From Bacteroidota bacterium (GTDB lineage: Bacteria; Bacteroidota; Bacteroidia; Bacteroidales; B18-G4): a stretch of DNA of 15,746 nt. Of the stretch, positions 6,202 through 14,079 are shown one piece after another. How positions within the stretch are numbered: the stretch's first letter is position 1; each line of letters opens with the position of its first letter. Location: contig QMPN01000042.1 of assembly GCA_003648575.1 (NCBI GenBank), forward strand, positions 1 to 15,746, read 5' to 3'. A model generated the notes under the pieces. The model was not told the origin of the DNA. It did not search any database and saw only the letters and a list, made by a program, of their open reading frames with translations. Position numbers and translations under genes: made by a program.

Positions 6202-7572
6202 ATGGGAGAAATCCAAAAAAAGTTCATACAGGATGCCAATAAAAAGGCCTTTGATGCTGTGCATAGGAAGACTATTAAATACAATATGTCCCGTTATGAT
6301 GCATCTGTATTAAAAGGAAAAGAACAATTTTGTGACCTTGACCTTGCCAAAACCAGGGCTGCCCACCTGAAGTACAAGATTCTCAACGACCTTGAAAAAT
6401 ACCTGATAGAATTTGAATCAAATTTTTCCCGCAGGGGAGGAAAAGTTATCTGGGCACAGGATGCAACAGAAGCGGTAAAAGAAATTCTGCGGATTAGCGA
6501 AAAGCATAAAGCTGTAAAGGTGGTCAAGTCCAAATCTATGACCACAGAGGAGATAGAGCTAAATGATGGCCTGGAGAGAAACAATATCAATTCAATAGAA
6601 ACCGACCTGGGTGAATATATTGTACAGCTTGCAGGAGAAAAACCCTACCATATTGTGACTCCGGTCATGCATAAGTCGAAAGAGGATATTGCTGAGTTGT
6701 TCTGCAAGCTGTTCGATCTGGATAAGAACAGCAGCCCGGAAGAGATCATGGCATTTGTAAGGGAAAGGCTCAGGAAAGATTTTATTACAGCAGACATTGG
6801 TATTACAGGGAGTAATTTTCTGATTGCCGATACCGGATCTGTTGCCCTAACAGAAAATGAAGGAAACGGTATGCTGTCTATGTCATTTCCTAAAGTTCAT
6901 ATTGTTGTTGCCGGCATCGAAAAGCTCATCCCATCATTTACTGACCTTGAACTTTTCTGGCCACTACTGGGATCTTTTGGCACAGGACAGCATGTCACAG
7001 TGTATAACTCCATTATCAGTGGACCAAAGAAGGATAAGGAAAGTGATGGCCCGGAGGAGATGTATGTCGTGCTATTGAATAATAACAGGACAGAACTTCT
7101 GAAGAAAGAAAGGCAAAGGATTGCTTTATCATGTATTCGCTGCGGGGCATGTTTGAATGCCTGCCCTGTTTATCGGAATATAGGTGGCCACACATACAAT
7201 ACGACCTATACAGGGCCTATTGGATCGGTTATCAGCCCCTTTATGAAAGGCATGAACAATTATAAACACCTGAGCTTTGCATCCAGCCTTTGTGGTGCAT
7301 GCACCGAGGTTTGTCCGGTCAAGATACCATTGCATAATCTGCTGCTTTTAAACAGGCATGATTCGGTTAAAGAAGGGCATGTTTCCGGAAACGAGAAATG
7401 GACCATGAAGGGCATGAAAAAGATGATGATGAAGCGCAAATATATGGATATGGGAGGCTTCGGTGTACGCAATTATACTTTCAAAAAGTCCATAGGTAAC
7501 AATTGGGGTCCGCGCAGGGAACTTCCACCCCTGGCAAAAAAATCCTTCAACACCCTCTGGAAAGAGAAATAG
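6202..7572 (+). CDS. lutB: LutB/LldF-like iron-sulfur protein (LUD domain)
   Basis: This 456-aa protein has the architecture of LutB, part of the LutABC complex that oxidises L-lactate in the cytoplasm. Residues about 60-290 form the LUD domain (for example DIGITGSNFLIADTGSVALT and SMSFPKVHIVVAGIEKLIPS). Two [4Fe-4S] ferredoxin motifs follow: C311-IRC-GAC-LNA-C321-P and C364-GAC-TEV-C371-P. A C-terminal tail ends in PPLAKKSFNTLWKEK, and the length is near that of Bacillus LutB. All eight cluster Cys are present, so it looks functional. Neither lutA (CCG-domain protein) nor lutC is next to it. It shares an operon with rpiB instead, so its partner proteins must be elsewhere or its role may differ from lactate oxidation. 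The family is firm; the substrate is uncertain. Confidence 0.88.
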   Translation: MGEIQKKFIQDANKKAFDAVHRKTIKYNMSRYDASVLKGKEQFCDLDLAKTRAAHLKYKILNDLEKYLIEFESNFSRRGGKVIWAQDATEAVKEILRISEKHKAVKVVKSKSMTTEEIELNDGLERNNINSIETDLGEYIVQLAGEKPYHIVTPVMHKSKEDIAELFCKLFDLDKNSSPEEIMAFVRERLRKDFITADIGITGSNFLIADTGSVALTENEGNGMLSMSFPKVHIVVAGIEKLIPSFTDLELFWPLLGSFGTGQHVTVYNSIISGPKKDKESDGPEEMYVVLLNNNRTELLKKERQRIALSCIRCGACLNACPVYRNIGGHTYNTTYTGPIGSVISPFMKGMNNYKHLSFASSLCGACTEVCPVKIPLHNLLLLNRHDSVKEGHVSGNEKWTMKGMKKMMMKRKYMDMGGFGVRNYTFKKSIGNNWGPRRELPPLAKKSFNTLWKEK

Positions 7573-7583
7573 TAAAGTGTAAA

Positions 7584-8690
7584 TTATTCTGGCATTAACT
7601 CCTCAAGCCTTTCCCTCAGCTCTTCCCCACTCAGATTTTTGGCAATAATAATACCATCAGGATCGATCAATACACTTGATGGGACAGAGCGTATTCCATA
7701 TAATTTACCTGCAGCATTTCCCCATCCCTGAAGGTCTGAAACATGATTCCAGATAAGACCATCATCATGAATAGCCTGTATCCATTTTTCCCTGTCCTGG
7801 TCAAAAGATACCCCCAGGACATCAAATCCTTTTTCATGAAAATCAGCGTAACAGGCTACTATGTTAGGATTTTCAGCCCTGCATGGGCCACACCAGGCTG
7901 CCCAGAAATCAACAAGCAAATACTTGCCTTTACTCAATTCAGTCAGGTTTAGGTCAATATTATTGGTGTCTTTTTGTGAGAAGTCGAGCAAAGGCTGACC
8001 GATATCAACACGTTTTAGAACAATTACCCTGTCTGCCAGGAGTTTATAATCAGGCGATTCAGCAAGAGATAGATCAAAATTATTTATAACACTATCCAGT
8101 TCTGCTACTGTCCATGAATATGAATTTCCATAGGCAATATAAGGCGATGTAACATTGGTATTGTTCTTCAACACATATTCTTTAATGAAAGCTGTTTCTT
8201 CTTTATAGACCTCATCCATCACAAGCGAAAGACTGTCTTTTACTTCAACCAGGCCAGAGTCTCTTGCGATCCTATATTCTTCGTAAATACTTCTCATTCT
8301 GTCATTATATACCGACAATTTCGCTTCAAATAATTCATATTGTTCATGTGCAGGAGAGCCGCTAATTGTGGTAGCCTCACGATCATCTTTAATTACTTCT
8401 ACAACAATTTCACCGGCATCTAAGAACACAGGAACATATCTTTTAATGTTATCGATATTAACATATTGCATCTCCGGAAATGCAATCTCACCCTGCATAT
8501 TAAAAGCTCCATCAATCATCACGGCAGAATCAAGTTTGATCCATTGGCCAGCAGCACGTTTTTGAAGATAGGCATATCCGTCAACAAGAGTATCGACACC
8601 TACTTTAAGGCTAAAATGTGTATCTTTTTTTTCAGTAGTACAGGAGGCTATAAATATTACAGCCAGCAGGGCATAAAACAGTTTTTTCAT
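7584..8690 (-). CDS. TlpA-like thiol-disulfide lipoprotein (DUF4369 + redoxin)
   Basis: This is a 368-aa predicted lipoprotein with lipobox FIASC, Cys17 being the lipidation site. The N-terminal half (about residues 25-115) has the beta-rich pattern of DUF4369. It is followed by a helical linker (about 120-190) and a thioredoxin/AhpC-TSA domain (about 225-360). The redox motif WCGPC has Cys267 and Cys270, preceded by LLVDFWAAW. RSVPSS near residue 334 supplies the cis-Pro. Such proteins reduce disulfides in the periplasm, or support cytochrome maturation, at the membrane. It lies on the same strand after mreD with a 55-nt gap that contains TAGATTTA, a poor -7 box (8728-8735). Whether it belongs to the purH-mre unit is unclear. 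It converges on lutB with 11 nt between stop codons and no hairpin. Confidence 0.9.
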   Translation of the reverse strand: MKKLFYALLAVIFIASCTTEKKDTHFSLKVGVDTLVDGYAYLQKRAAGQWIKLDSAVMIDGAFNMQGEIAFPEMQYVNIDNIKRYVPVFLDAGEIVVEVIKDDREATTISGSPAHEQYELFEAKLSVYNDRMRSIYEEYRIARDSGLVEVKDSLSLVMDEVYKEETAFIKEYVLKNNTNVTSPYIAYGNSYSWTVAELDSVINNFDLSLAESPDYKLLADRVIVLKRVDIGQPLLDFSQKDTNNIDLNLTELSKGKYLLVDFWAAWCGPCRAENPNIVACYADFHEKGFDVLGVSFDQDREKWIQAIHDDGLIWNHVSDLQGWGNAAGKLYGIRSVPSSVLIDPDGIIIAKNLSGEELRERLEELMPE

Positions 8691-8745
8691 AGTTGTTGGG
8701 ACTTAGGCGTTGTTAGTTATTAAGGTATAAATCTAGTAAAATTCA

Positions 8746-9264
8746 TCAAGCTTTATCTTTCCTTCTGATAAAGAGGTACTCAACAAGCAAGACCAGTAAA
8801 AATGTTGAGAACGTACTTAGGAGAGCACGATACAGGGTTTGCGCGAATTCGTTGAAACGGAAAATTTCAAGGAAGAAAAACAGCAGGTGGTGAAGTAAAA
8901 TAAGGATGAGGGAATACAAAAAGAACCATCTGAATCCCATATCTTTTATTCCCGGTGCCATTCCCGGCTCAAGACCCTTGCTGCCGGAGATAAACCGGAT
9001 CAGGCCCGGCCTGCAAAAGGCCATAAATACAGAGGCAGCAGTATGCATTCCGGGGGTATGCGCAAAAATATCAATGGTAAATCCAAGGACAAAGGAAGAT
9101 GTCAGCAATAACCACCCAGGGGTTTCAAAAGGCAGCAGAAGGATAAATAATACATACAGGTAAGGATTGATATAGCCGTTGACACTAATATTGTTCAACA
9201 CGAAAACCTGGATCAAAACCAGTACGATAAAGCGAACGGTATTTCTGACAATAATATTATTCAT
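8746..9264 (-). CDS. mreD: Rod shape-determining protein MreD
   Basis: This 172-aa integral membrane protein of the elongasome couples MreC and MreB to cell-wall synthesis. About five to six hydrophobic segments cover most of its length, from VRFIVLVLIQVFVLNNISVN near the N terminus to STFLLVLLVEYLFIRRKDKA at the end. Such poorly conserved MreD proteins are best recognised by position. Here the ATG at 9264 overlaps the mreC stop by 8 bases (9257-9264), so translation is coupled. The family motif F-x-x-D-I (GFTIDIFAHTPGMHTAA) is visible near residues 61-77. The genes for Pbp2 and RodA, which usually follow in this phylum, are not seen. Confidence 0.9.
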   Translation of the reverse strand: MNNIIVRNTVRFIVLVLIQVFVLNNISVNGYINPYLYVLFILLLPFETPGWLLLTSSFVLGFTIDIFAHTPGMHTAASVFMAFCRPGLIRFISGSKGLEPGMAPGIKDMGFRWFFLYSLILILLHHLLFFFLEIFRFNEFAQTLYRALLSTFSTFLLVLLVEYLFIRRKDKA

Positions 9265-10069
9265 CCTTTAATTGCATATTCAAACTGTCCAGTTCTGTTG
9301 AAGCATTATTCTTCGTCACATTGACAAAATGCAGACTGTTAAAATCTGTTGAAAATTCTATTTCTGCTCTGTTAAGATTTCCCCCTGTAAATACCTTGTT
9401 ACCGATCACTCCTATCATGAGGTCGCCTGGAAAAACGAATGAGTAACCACTGGTAACAACAGTATCTCCGGGTTTTGGAATAATGTGAGTGGGTATATCC
9501 TCAACGATCCCGGTACGGGGGCTGAGACCATCCCAACTTACATTCACCATCTGTCCGTTATTTTTCAGGCGGGCACTTATTTTAGTATCCTTGTGGAGTA
9601 ACGACATGGCAGTTGCATAGTGACTGGATATCTCTACAATGATCCCTGCTATCCCCTGCGGGGAGATGAGACCCATCTCTTTTTCAATGCCATCCAGGCG
9701 CCCCCTATTTATCATAATGAAATTATTGCGTCCCCGCGTTGTATTGCTGATCACCCTGGCGGGAATGAAAGCATATGTCGTGTCGGGTTGGGAGATGGCA
9801 CTATAAGGAAATACGGTGCTCTTCTGCAACAGTTCGTGCAGCCTTGCGTTTTCGGCATTCAGCTGTTCATTGGCTTCTTTCAGGAAGAAGTAATCACCTA
9901 TTGATGTAAATGCATCCTGAAAGGATCCTGTGATGGCGTTGGTAGAATTAATGATCCTTGACCCCTGAAAACTATTGTGATTGATAAGAAGGATAATGGC
10001 AACCAGCTCAAGAAAAATAAACAGGAAGAAGAACGACTGTTTTTTCAGAAAGATAAACAGATACTTCAT
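9257..10069 (-). CDS. mreC: Rod shape-determining protein MreC
   Basis: MreC is a bitopic inner-membrane protein whose periplasmic part scaffolds the elongasome. It has 270 aa. Residues about 10-30 are a signal anchor (QSFFFLFIFLELVAIILLIN). Residues about 58-88 form a coiled coil (LKEANEQLNAENARLHELLQ). Residues about 100-250 form the paired six-stranded beta domains typical of MreC (PARVISNTTRGRNNFIMINR, then GDTVVTSGYSFVFPGDLMIG and NSLHFVNVTK). The ATG at 10069 is 63 nt after the mreB stop. That gap holds nothing I recognise, and the genes appear to share one transcript. Confidence 0.95.
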   Translation of the reverse strand: MKYLFIFLKKQSFFFLFIFLELVAIILLINHNSFQGSRIINSTNAITGSFQDAFTSIGDYFFLKEANEQLNAENARLHELLQKSTVFPYSAISQPDTTYAFIPARVISNTTRGRNNFIMINRGRLDGIEKEMGLISPQGIAGIIVEISSHYATAMSLLHKDTKISARLKNNGQMVNVSWDGLSPRTGIVEDIPTHIIPKPGDTVVTSGYSFVFPGDLMIGVIGNKVFTGGNLNRAEIEFSTDFNSLHFVNVTKNNASTELDSLNMQLKDE

Positions 10070-10132
10070 GGCTTTGCCATTTCCGGGTTAACAATTAAAG
10101 TTTTTGGCTGTCAGGATATTCCGACTGGCCAC

Positions 10133-11155
10133 CTATTTGATAAGGAATGTAAACTTGTCAAAGTTCTTTAGCGCGATACCTGTTCCCCTGGCTACAGCCC
10201 TTAATGGGTCTTCTGCAACATGGATCGGAAGCTTTGTTTTGAGATGGAGCCTCTTGTCGAGCCCCCTCAGCATTGAACCTCCTCCTGCCAGGTAAATACC
10301 TGTACGGTAAATATCGGCGGAAAGCTCCGGCGGGGTCATCTCTAGTGCGTTTAATACCGCCGCCTCGATCTTCGATATCGATTTATCGAGCGCATTAGCG
10401 ATCTCAGCATAATTCACAGTAATCTCCTTCGGAATCCCTGTAAGCATATCCCTGCCATGTACGGGATGGTCTTCAGGAGGATTTTCGAGGTCGGTAATGG
10501 CTGCCCCTACTTCAATCTTGATCCTTTCAGCCGTCCTTTCCCCTATTTTGATGTTATGCTGCTTCCGCATATACTCCTGTATATCGTAAGTAAAATCGTC
10601 ACCGGCGACCCTGATCGACTTATTGTTCACAATCCCACCCAGGGCGATAACGGCGATCTCACTGGTGCCACCACCAATATCGATCACCATATTTCCGGTT
10701 GGCTCAAGCACGTCGATCCCGATCCCGATAGCAGCAGCCATGGGCTCATGTATCAGTTTAACTTCTTTAGCACCTGCCTGCTCGGCGGAATCTTTTACTG
10801 CACGCTCTTCTACCTCAGTAATACCAGAAGGGATACAGATCACCATTTTCAATGCAGGGGGAAACATGGTTTTCCTGGGAAAGATCATTTTGATCAACTC
10901 CCGTATCATATATTCCGCAGATTGAAAATCAGCGATAACACCATCACGCAAAGGCCGGATGGTTTTAATATTTTCATGTGTCTTTCCATGCATCATCATG
11001 GCTCGTTTTCCAACAGCAATGATCTTGCCTGTATTTCTTTCTATCGCTACAATCGACGGTTCGTCAACAACAACCTTATCGTTATAGATGATGATGGTAT
11101 TGGCCGTTCCAAGGTCAATAGCTATTTCTTTGGTAAACAATGAGAAAAGTCCCAT
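10133..11155 (-). CDS. mreB: Rod shape-determining protein MreB (bacterial actin)
   Basis: MreB is an ATP-binding filament on the inner membrane face that positions cell-wall synthesis. Length (340 aa) is standard. The N terminus MGLFSLFTKEIAIDLGTANT includes a short hydrophobic membrane-binding segment and the phosphate-1 loop (Asp14). HEPMAAAIG holds Glu137. Phosphate-2 is DIGGGTSEIAVI from Asp159, and the adenosine motif is LAGGGSMLRGL at about 289-299. All nucleotide-binding elements are intact. It is 12 nt downstream of purH, so the two genes share a transcript. Confidence 0.98.
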   Translation of the reverse strand: MGLFSLFTKEIAIDLGTANTIIIYNDKVVVDEPSIVAIERNTGKIIAVGKRAMMMHGKTHENIKTIRPLRDGVIADFQSAEYMIRELIKMIFPRKTMFPPALKMVICIPSGITEVEERAVKDSAEQAGAKEVKLIHEPMAAAIGIGIDVLEPTGNMVIDIGGGTSEIAVIALGGIVNNKSIRVAGDDFTYDIQEYMRKQHNIKIGERTAERIKIEVGAAITDLENPPEDHPVHGRDMLTGIPKEITVNYAEIANALDKSISKIEAAVLNALEMTPPELSADIYRTGIYLAGGGSMLRGLDKRLHLKTKLPIHVAEDPLRAVARGTGIALKNFDKFTFLIK

Positions 11156-11167
11156 ATCCTATTAGTA

Positions 11168-12679
11168 TTAATGTTTAAAATGTCGGATTCCTGTAAATAC
11201 CATTGCCATTTTATGTTCATTGCAATAGTCGATAGAATCCTGATCCCTGACCGATCCCCCGGGCTGGATCACTGCCGTGATACCTGCTTTATCAGCAATC
11301 TCGACAGAGTCGGCAAAAGGGAAAAATGCATCTGATGCCATCACAGCACCATGCAGGTCGAAACCAAATTCCCCGGCCTTGGCAATAGCCTGCTTCAACG
11401 CATCGACCCTGGATGTTTGTCCCACCCCACTGGCAATCAACTGTTTGTTTTTTACAAGGACAATGGCATTCGATTTCGTATGCTTTACCAGCTTGTTTGC
11501 AAACAGCAAATCTTTGGTTTCAGCTTCAACAGGAAGCTTTTGAGTGGCCGCCTGAAGATCGCCTTCACTTTCGGTATTCATGTCCTTTTCCTGAACAATA
11601 ATTCCATTGAGCAGTGACCGGAATATCTTTAACGGTAGTTTGCCCTCTTTTCTTGTCAGGATAATCCTGTTCTTTTTACTTTTTAGTGTGTGCAGCGCAT
11701 CTTCGTCATAGCCGGGAGCCAGGATGATCTCAAAGAATAATTTATTGATCTCTTCAGCTGTGGCTCCGTCAATATTTTTATTGCATACCAGTACGCCGCC
11801 AAAAGCAGAGACGGAATCACCCGCCAGGGCATCCTTCCAGGCGTCGAGCAATAAAGGCCTGCTTGCAATACCACAGGCATTATTATGCTTCAGGATGGCA
11901 AAAGTCGTTTCATCAAACTCATCGATCAGGTTAATGGCTGCATCCAGGTCACCCAGATTATTATACGAAATGGCTTTACCGTGTAATTGTTCGAAAACCT
12001 GATCAATTTTTCCAAAAAATGTACCCTGCTGATGAGGATTTTCACCATAGCGCAAAGGCACTGATTCACGATAGCTTATCTTAAATGCATCATCACCTTC
12101 GGAAAAGTAATTATATATGGCCGTATCGTAATGAGAAGAAATATTAAAAGCATATCCGGCGAAGCGCCTTCTGTCTTCCAGGTCTGCACTTCCCCCATTA
12201 TCTTTTAGAAGCTGAAACAACTCATTATAATAATCCATGGCAGGAACGATGAGCACATCTTTAAAATTTTTGGCGGCAGCCCTGATCAGTGATACGCCTC
12301 CGATATCGATCTTTTCAATGACCTCAGCCTCATCTTGAGTGGCGGCCACGGTTTCCTCAAAAGGATATAGGTCAACAATAACCAGGTCGATCTCCGGAAT
12401 ATCATATTCGATAAAATGTGCCTGGTCGAGTTCGTGTTCCCTCCTACCCAGGATTCCACCAAACACCTTGGGGTGTAGAGTTTTAACCCTTCCGCCGAGT
12501 ATAGATGGATATGAGGTCAGGGATTCAACGGTTATAGCTTTGATTCCCAGTTCATTAATAAAATTATAGGTTCCACCGGTGGAGATGATCTCTACCCCAA
12601 AATTATTGAGCAGGGCAAGGATTTCTTCCAGCCCTTTTTTATGATAAACCGATATGAGTGCCCGTTTAAATTTTTTCAC
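11168..12679 (-). CDS. purH: Bifunctional AICAR transformylase/IMP cyclohydrolase PurH
   Basis: PurH formylates AICAR with 10-formyl-THF and closes the ring to IMP, the last two steps of purine synthesis. The start is GTG at 12679 (503 aa, MKKFKRALISVYHKKGLEEI), which matches the family N terminus. A TTG at 12724 adds 15 atypical residues and lies inside the -7 box. Numbering from GTG: the MGS-like cyclohydrolase domain has STGGT (about 33) and RVKTLHP (Lys66, His69). The transformylase domain has ENPHQQGTFF (about 213) and KHNNACG with Lys264-His265. The C terminus has ASDAFFPFADSVEIADKAGI and GIRHFKH. KHNNACG replaces KHxNPCG, a variant I associate with this phylum. Confidence 0.97.
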   Translation of the reverse strand: MKKFKRALISVYHKKGLEEILALLNNFGVEIISTGGTYNFINELGIKAITVESLTSYPSILGGRVKTLHPKVFGGILGRREHELDQAHFIEYDIPEIDLVIVDLYPFEETVAATQDEAEVIEKIDIGGVSLIRAAAKNFKDVLIVPAMDYYNELFQLLKDNGGSADLEDRRRFAGYAFNISSHYDTAIYNYFSEGDDAFKISYRESVPLRYGENPHQQGTFFGKIDQVFEQLHGKAISYNNLGDLDAAINLIDEFDETTFAILKHNNACGIASRPLLLDAWKDALAGDSVSAFGGVLVCNKNIDGATAEEINKLFFEIILAPGYDEDALHTLKSKKNRIILTRKEGKLPLKIFRSLLNGIIVQEKDMNTESEGDLQAATQKLPVEAETKDLLFANKLVKHTKSNAIVLVKNKQLIASGVGQTSRVDALKQAIAKAGEFGFDLHGAVMASDAFFPFADSVEIADKAGITAVIQPGGSVRDQDSIDYCNEHKMAMVFTGIRHFKH

Positions 12680-12721
12680 TAAAAGATGATTTCGGTAATG
12701 TACTGCGAAGTCCGCAAACCC

Positions 12722-12729
12722 CAAATTTA
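12722..12729 (-). promoter_or_regulatory. -7 box for purH-mreBCD
   Basis: TAAATTTG on the minus strand matches TAnnTTTG exactly and lies 42 nt before the purH GTG. No clear TTTG -33 box is seen at the usual spacing. The position rules out TTG 12724 as the start codon if this promoter is used. Confidence 0.5.
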
Positions 12730-12753
12730 GTGCATATTTTTAAATATATTGCA

Positions 12754-12761
12754 TAACTTTA
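12754..12761 (+). promoter_or_regulatory. -7-like box for the ABC permease gene
   Basis: TAACTTTA differs by one base from TAnnTTTG and lies 24 nt before the permease ATG. With the purH box it forms a compact divergent promoter region of about 40 bases, so transcription of the two genes may compete. Confidence 0.4.
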
Positions 12762-12785
12762 CATTTTGTTTGATCCTCCGATAGT

Positions 12786-14030
12786 ATGATCTTTTTTAAA
12801 CTCTTACGGGAAAGTTATGTTTTTGCCATCCATGAATTGATGGTAAATAAAACAAGGACTATTCTAACTCTTCTGGGCCTGACTATCGGCATTTTTACCA
12901 TCATCAGCGTACTAACTGTCTTCGATTCTCTTGAGCGCTCCATGCGAAAAGGCATCGAATCTCTGGGCAGCAATGTGGTTTTTATTCAGAAATGGCCCTG
13001 GGCCATGGGAGGCAATAATTATCCCTGGTGGAAATACTATCAGCGCCCGGAGCCCACCATGAAGGATCTGAGAGAGATACAAAAAAGAAGCACCGCAGCC
13101 GAAGGTGCGGCTATGTTTATTGATGTTTCAAGGACTGTTCACTATTTAAGCAACAGGGTTGAAGATGTCAATGTGATGGCTATTACGCATGATTTTGGTA
13201 AGATCATGCCCATGGAGATCGCAGGCGGCAGATATTTCACCCCAATTGAGTCGAATAGTGGCAAAAGTGTGATTATACTCGGTGCCACCATCGCAGAAAA
13301 TCTCTTTAACACCCTCGAACCGGTCGGGAGAAAGGTAAAGGTGTTTAATCAAAAACTGGAGGTGATTGGCGTATTGAAAAAAGAGGGCGAGGACCTCTTT
13401 GGCGGGGGATCCGACGAGCAGGTGATCATCCCCATGAACTATGCACGAACCGTACTCGATATCAAAAATATGGGCACCACTATTGTGGTGCGGGCCAAGC
13501 CATACATAACCAACCAGGAACTGATCGATGAGCTTACCGGCGTTGTCCGGTCCATACATAAGCTTAAACCCTCGGCAGATAATGATTTTGCGATCAATGA
13601 AACCGATATTATAACCCAGAGTTTTGATCAATTATTTAAGATAATAGCCATTGTAGGATGGATTATTGGAGGCTTCTCATTAATTGTTGGCGGATTTGGT
13701 ATTGCCAACATTATGTTTGTTTCGGTCAGGGAAAGGACCAACATCATCGGAATACAGAAATCGCTGGGCGCCAAGAACTTTTTCATACTGATTCAGTTTC
13801 TTTTCGAAGCCATTTTTCTGTCACTTATAGGCGGGGGTGTGGGTTTGTTGCTGGTGCTTGCCGGTTCTTATGCAGGAACCCAGATACTGGGTTTTGAGAT
13901 CCTGCTTACATGGAATAAGATCATAATAGGAATTGCTACCTCTTCTGTAATAGGGTTGATCGCGGGTTATGTTCCGGCCCTGATGGCATCCAGGCTTGAC
14001 CCTGTAGAAGCCATGCGCATGAATGCATAA
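12786..14030 (+). CDS. ABC transporter permease, MacB/FtsX type
   Basis: This 414-aa protein has the four-helix plan of MacB-type permeases. An N-terminal cytoplasmic helix with TRTILTLLGLTIGIFTIISV is TM1 (about 24-44). A large periplasmic domain spans about 50-280 (SLGSNVVFIQKWPWAMGGNN near its start). FtsX-domain TM2 to TM4 lie at about 285-310 (IIAIVGWIIGGFSLIVGGFG), 338-365 and 377-400. The conserved coupling segment SVRERTNIIGIQKSLGAKN follows TM2, and the C terminus ends RLDPVEAMRMNA, as in the family. These proteins move no substrate through a pore. They relay ATPase-driven motion to the periplasm for lipoprotein or peptide export. No ATP-binding subunit or membrane-fusion protein is adjacent, so the partner must be elsewhere. 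The gene ends at a strong terminator. Confidence 0.93.
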   Translation: MIFFKLLRESYVFAIHELMVNKTRTILTLLGLTIGIFTIISVLTVFDSLERSMRKGIESLGSNVVFIQKWPWAMGGNNYPWWKYYQRPEPTMKDLREIQKRSTAAEGAAMFIDVSRTVHYLSNRVEDVNVMAITHDFGKIMPMEIAGGRYFTPIESNSGKSVIILGATIAENLFNTLEPVGRKVKVFNQKLEVIGVLKKEGEDLFGGGSDEQVIIPMNYARTVLDIKNMGTTIVVRAKPYITNQELIDELTGVVRSIHKLKPSADNDFAINETDIITQSFDQLFKIIAIVGWIIGGFSLIVGGFGIANIMFVSVRERTNIIGIQKSLGAKNFFILIQFLFEAIFLSLIGGGVGLLLVLAGSYAGTQILGFEILLTWNKIIIGIATSSVIGLIAGYVPALMASRLDPVEAMRMNA

Positions 14031-14057
14031 AAAAAAGCACCAGGAAAGGTGCTTTTT
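14031..14057. terminator. Bidirectional intrinsic terminator
   Basis: AAAAAGCACC and GGTGCTTTTT form a perfect 10-bp stem around the loop AGGAAA. On the plus strand the stem ends in five T after the permease stop, and on the minus strand in a run of T after the convergent prolyl-isomerase gene. It can terminate both transcripts. Confidence 0.85.
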
Positions 14058-14079
14058 GATATTTTAAGTACAATATATC

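Noticed and set aside
10457..11143. A 228-codon open frame on the plus strand
   Set aside because: It lies wholly antisense to mreB, whose motifs are intact. Its translation is rich in His, Ser and Cys with no recognisable domain.
12680..12724. TTG at 12724 as the purH start
   Set aside because: It adds 15 residues unlike the family N terminus and overlaps an exact -7 promoter box.
13146..13631. A 161-codon open frame on the minus strand
   Set aside because: It is antisense to the periplasmic domain of the permease, with no start context or family features.
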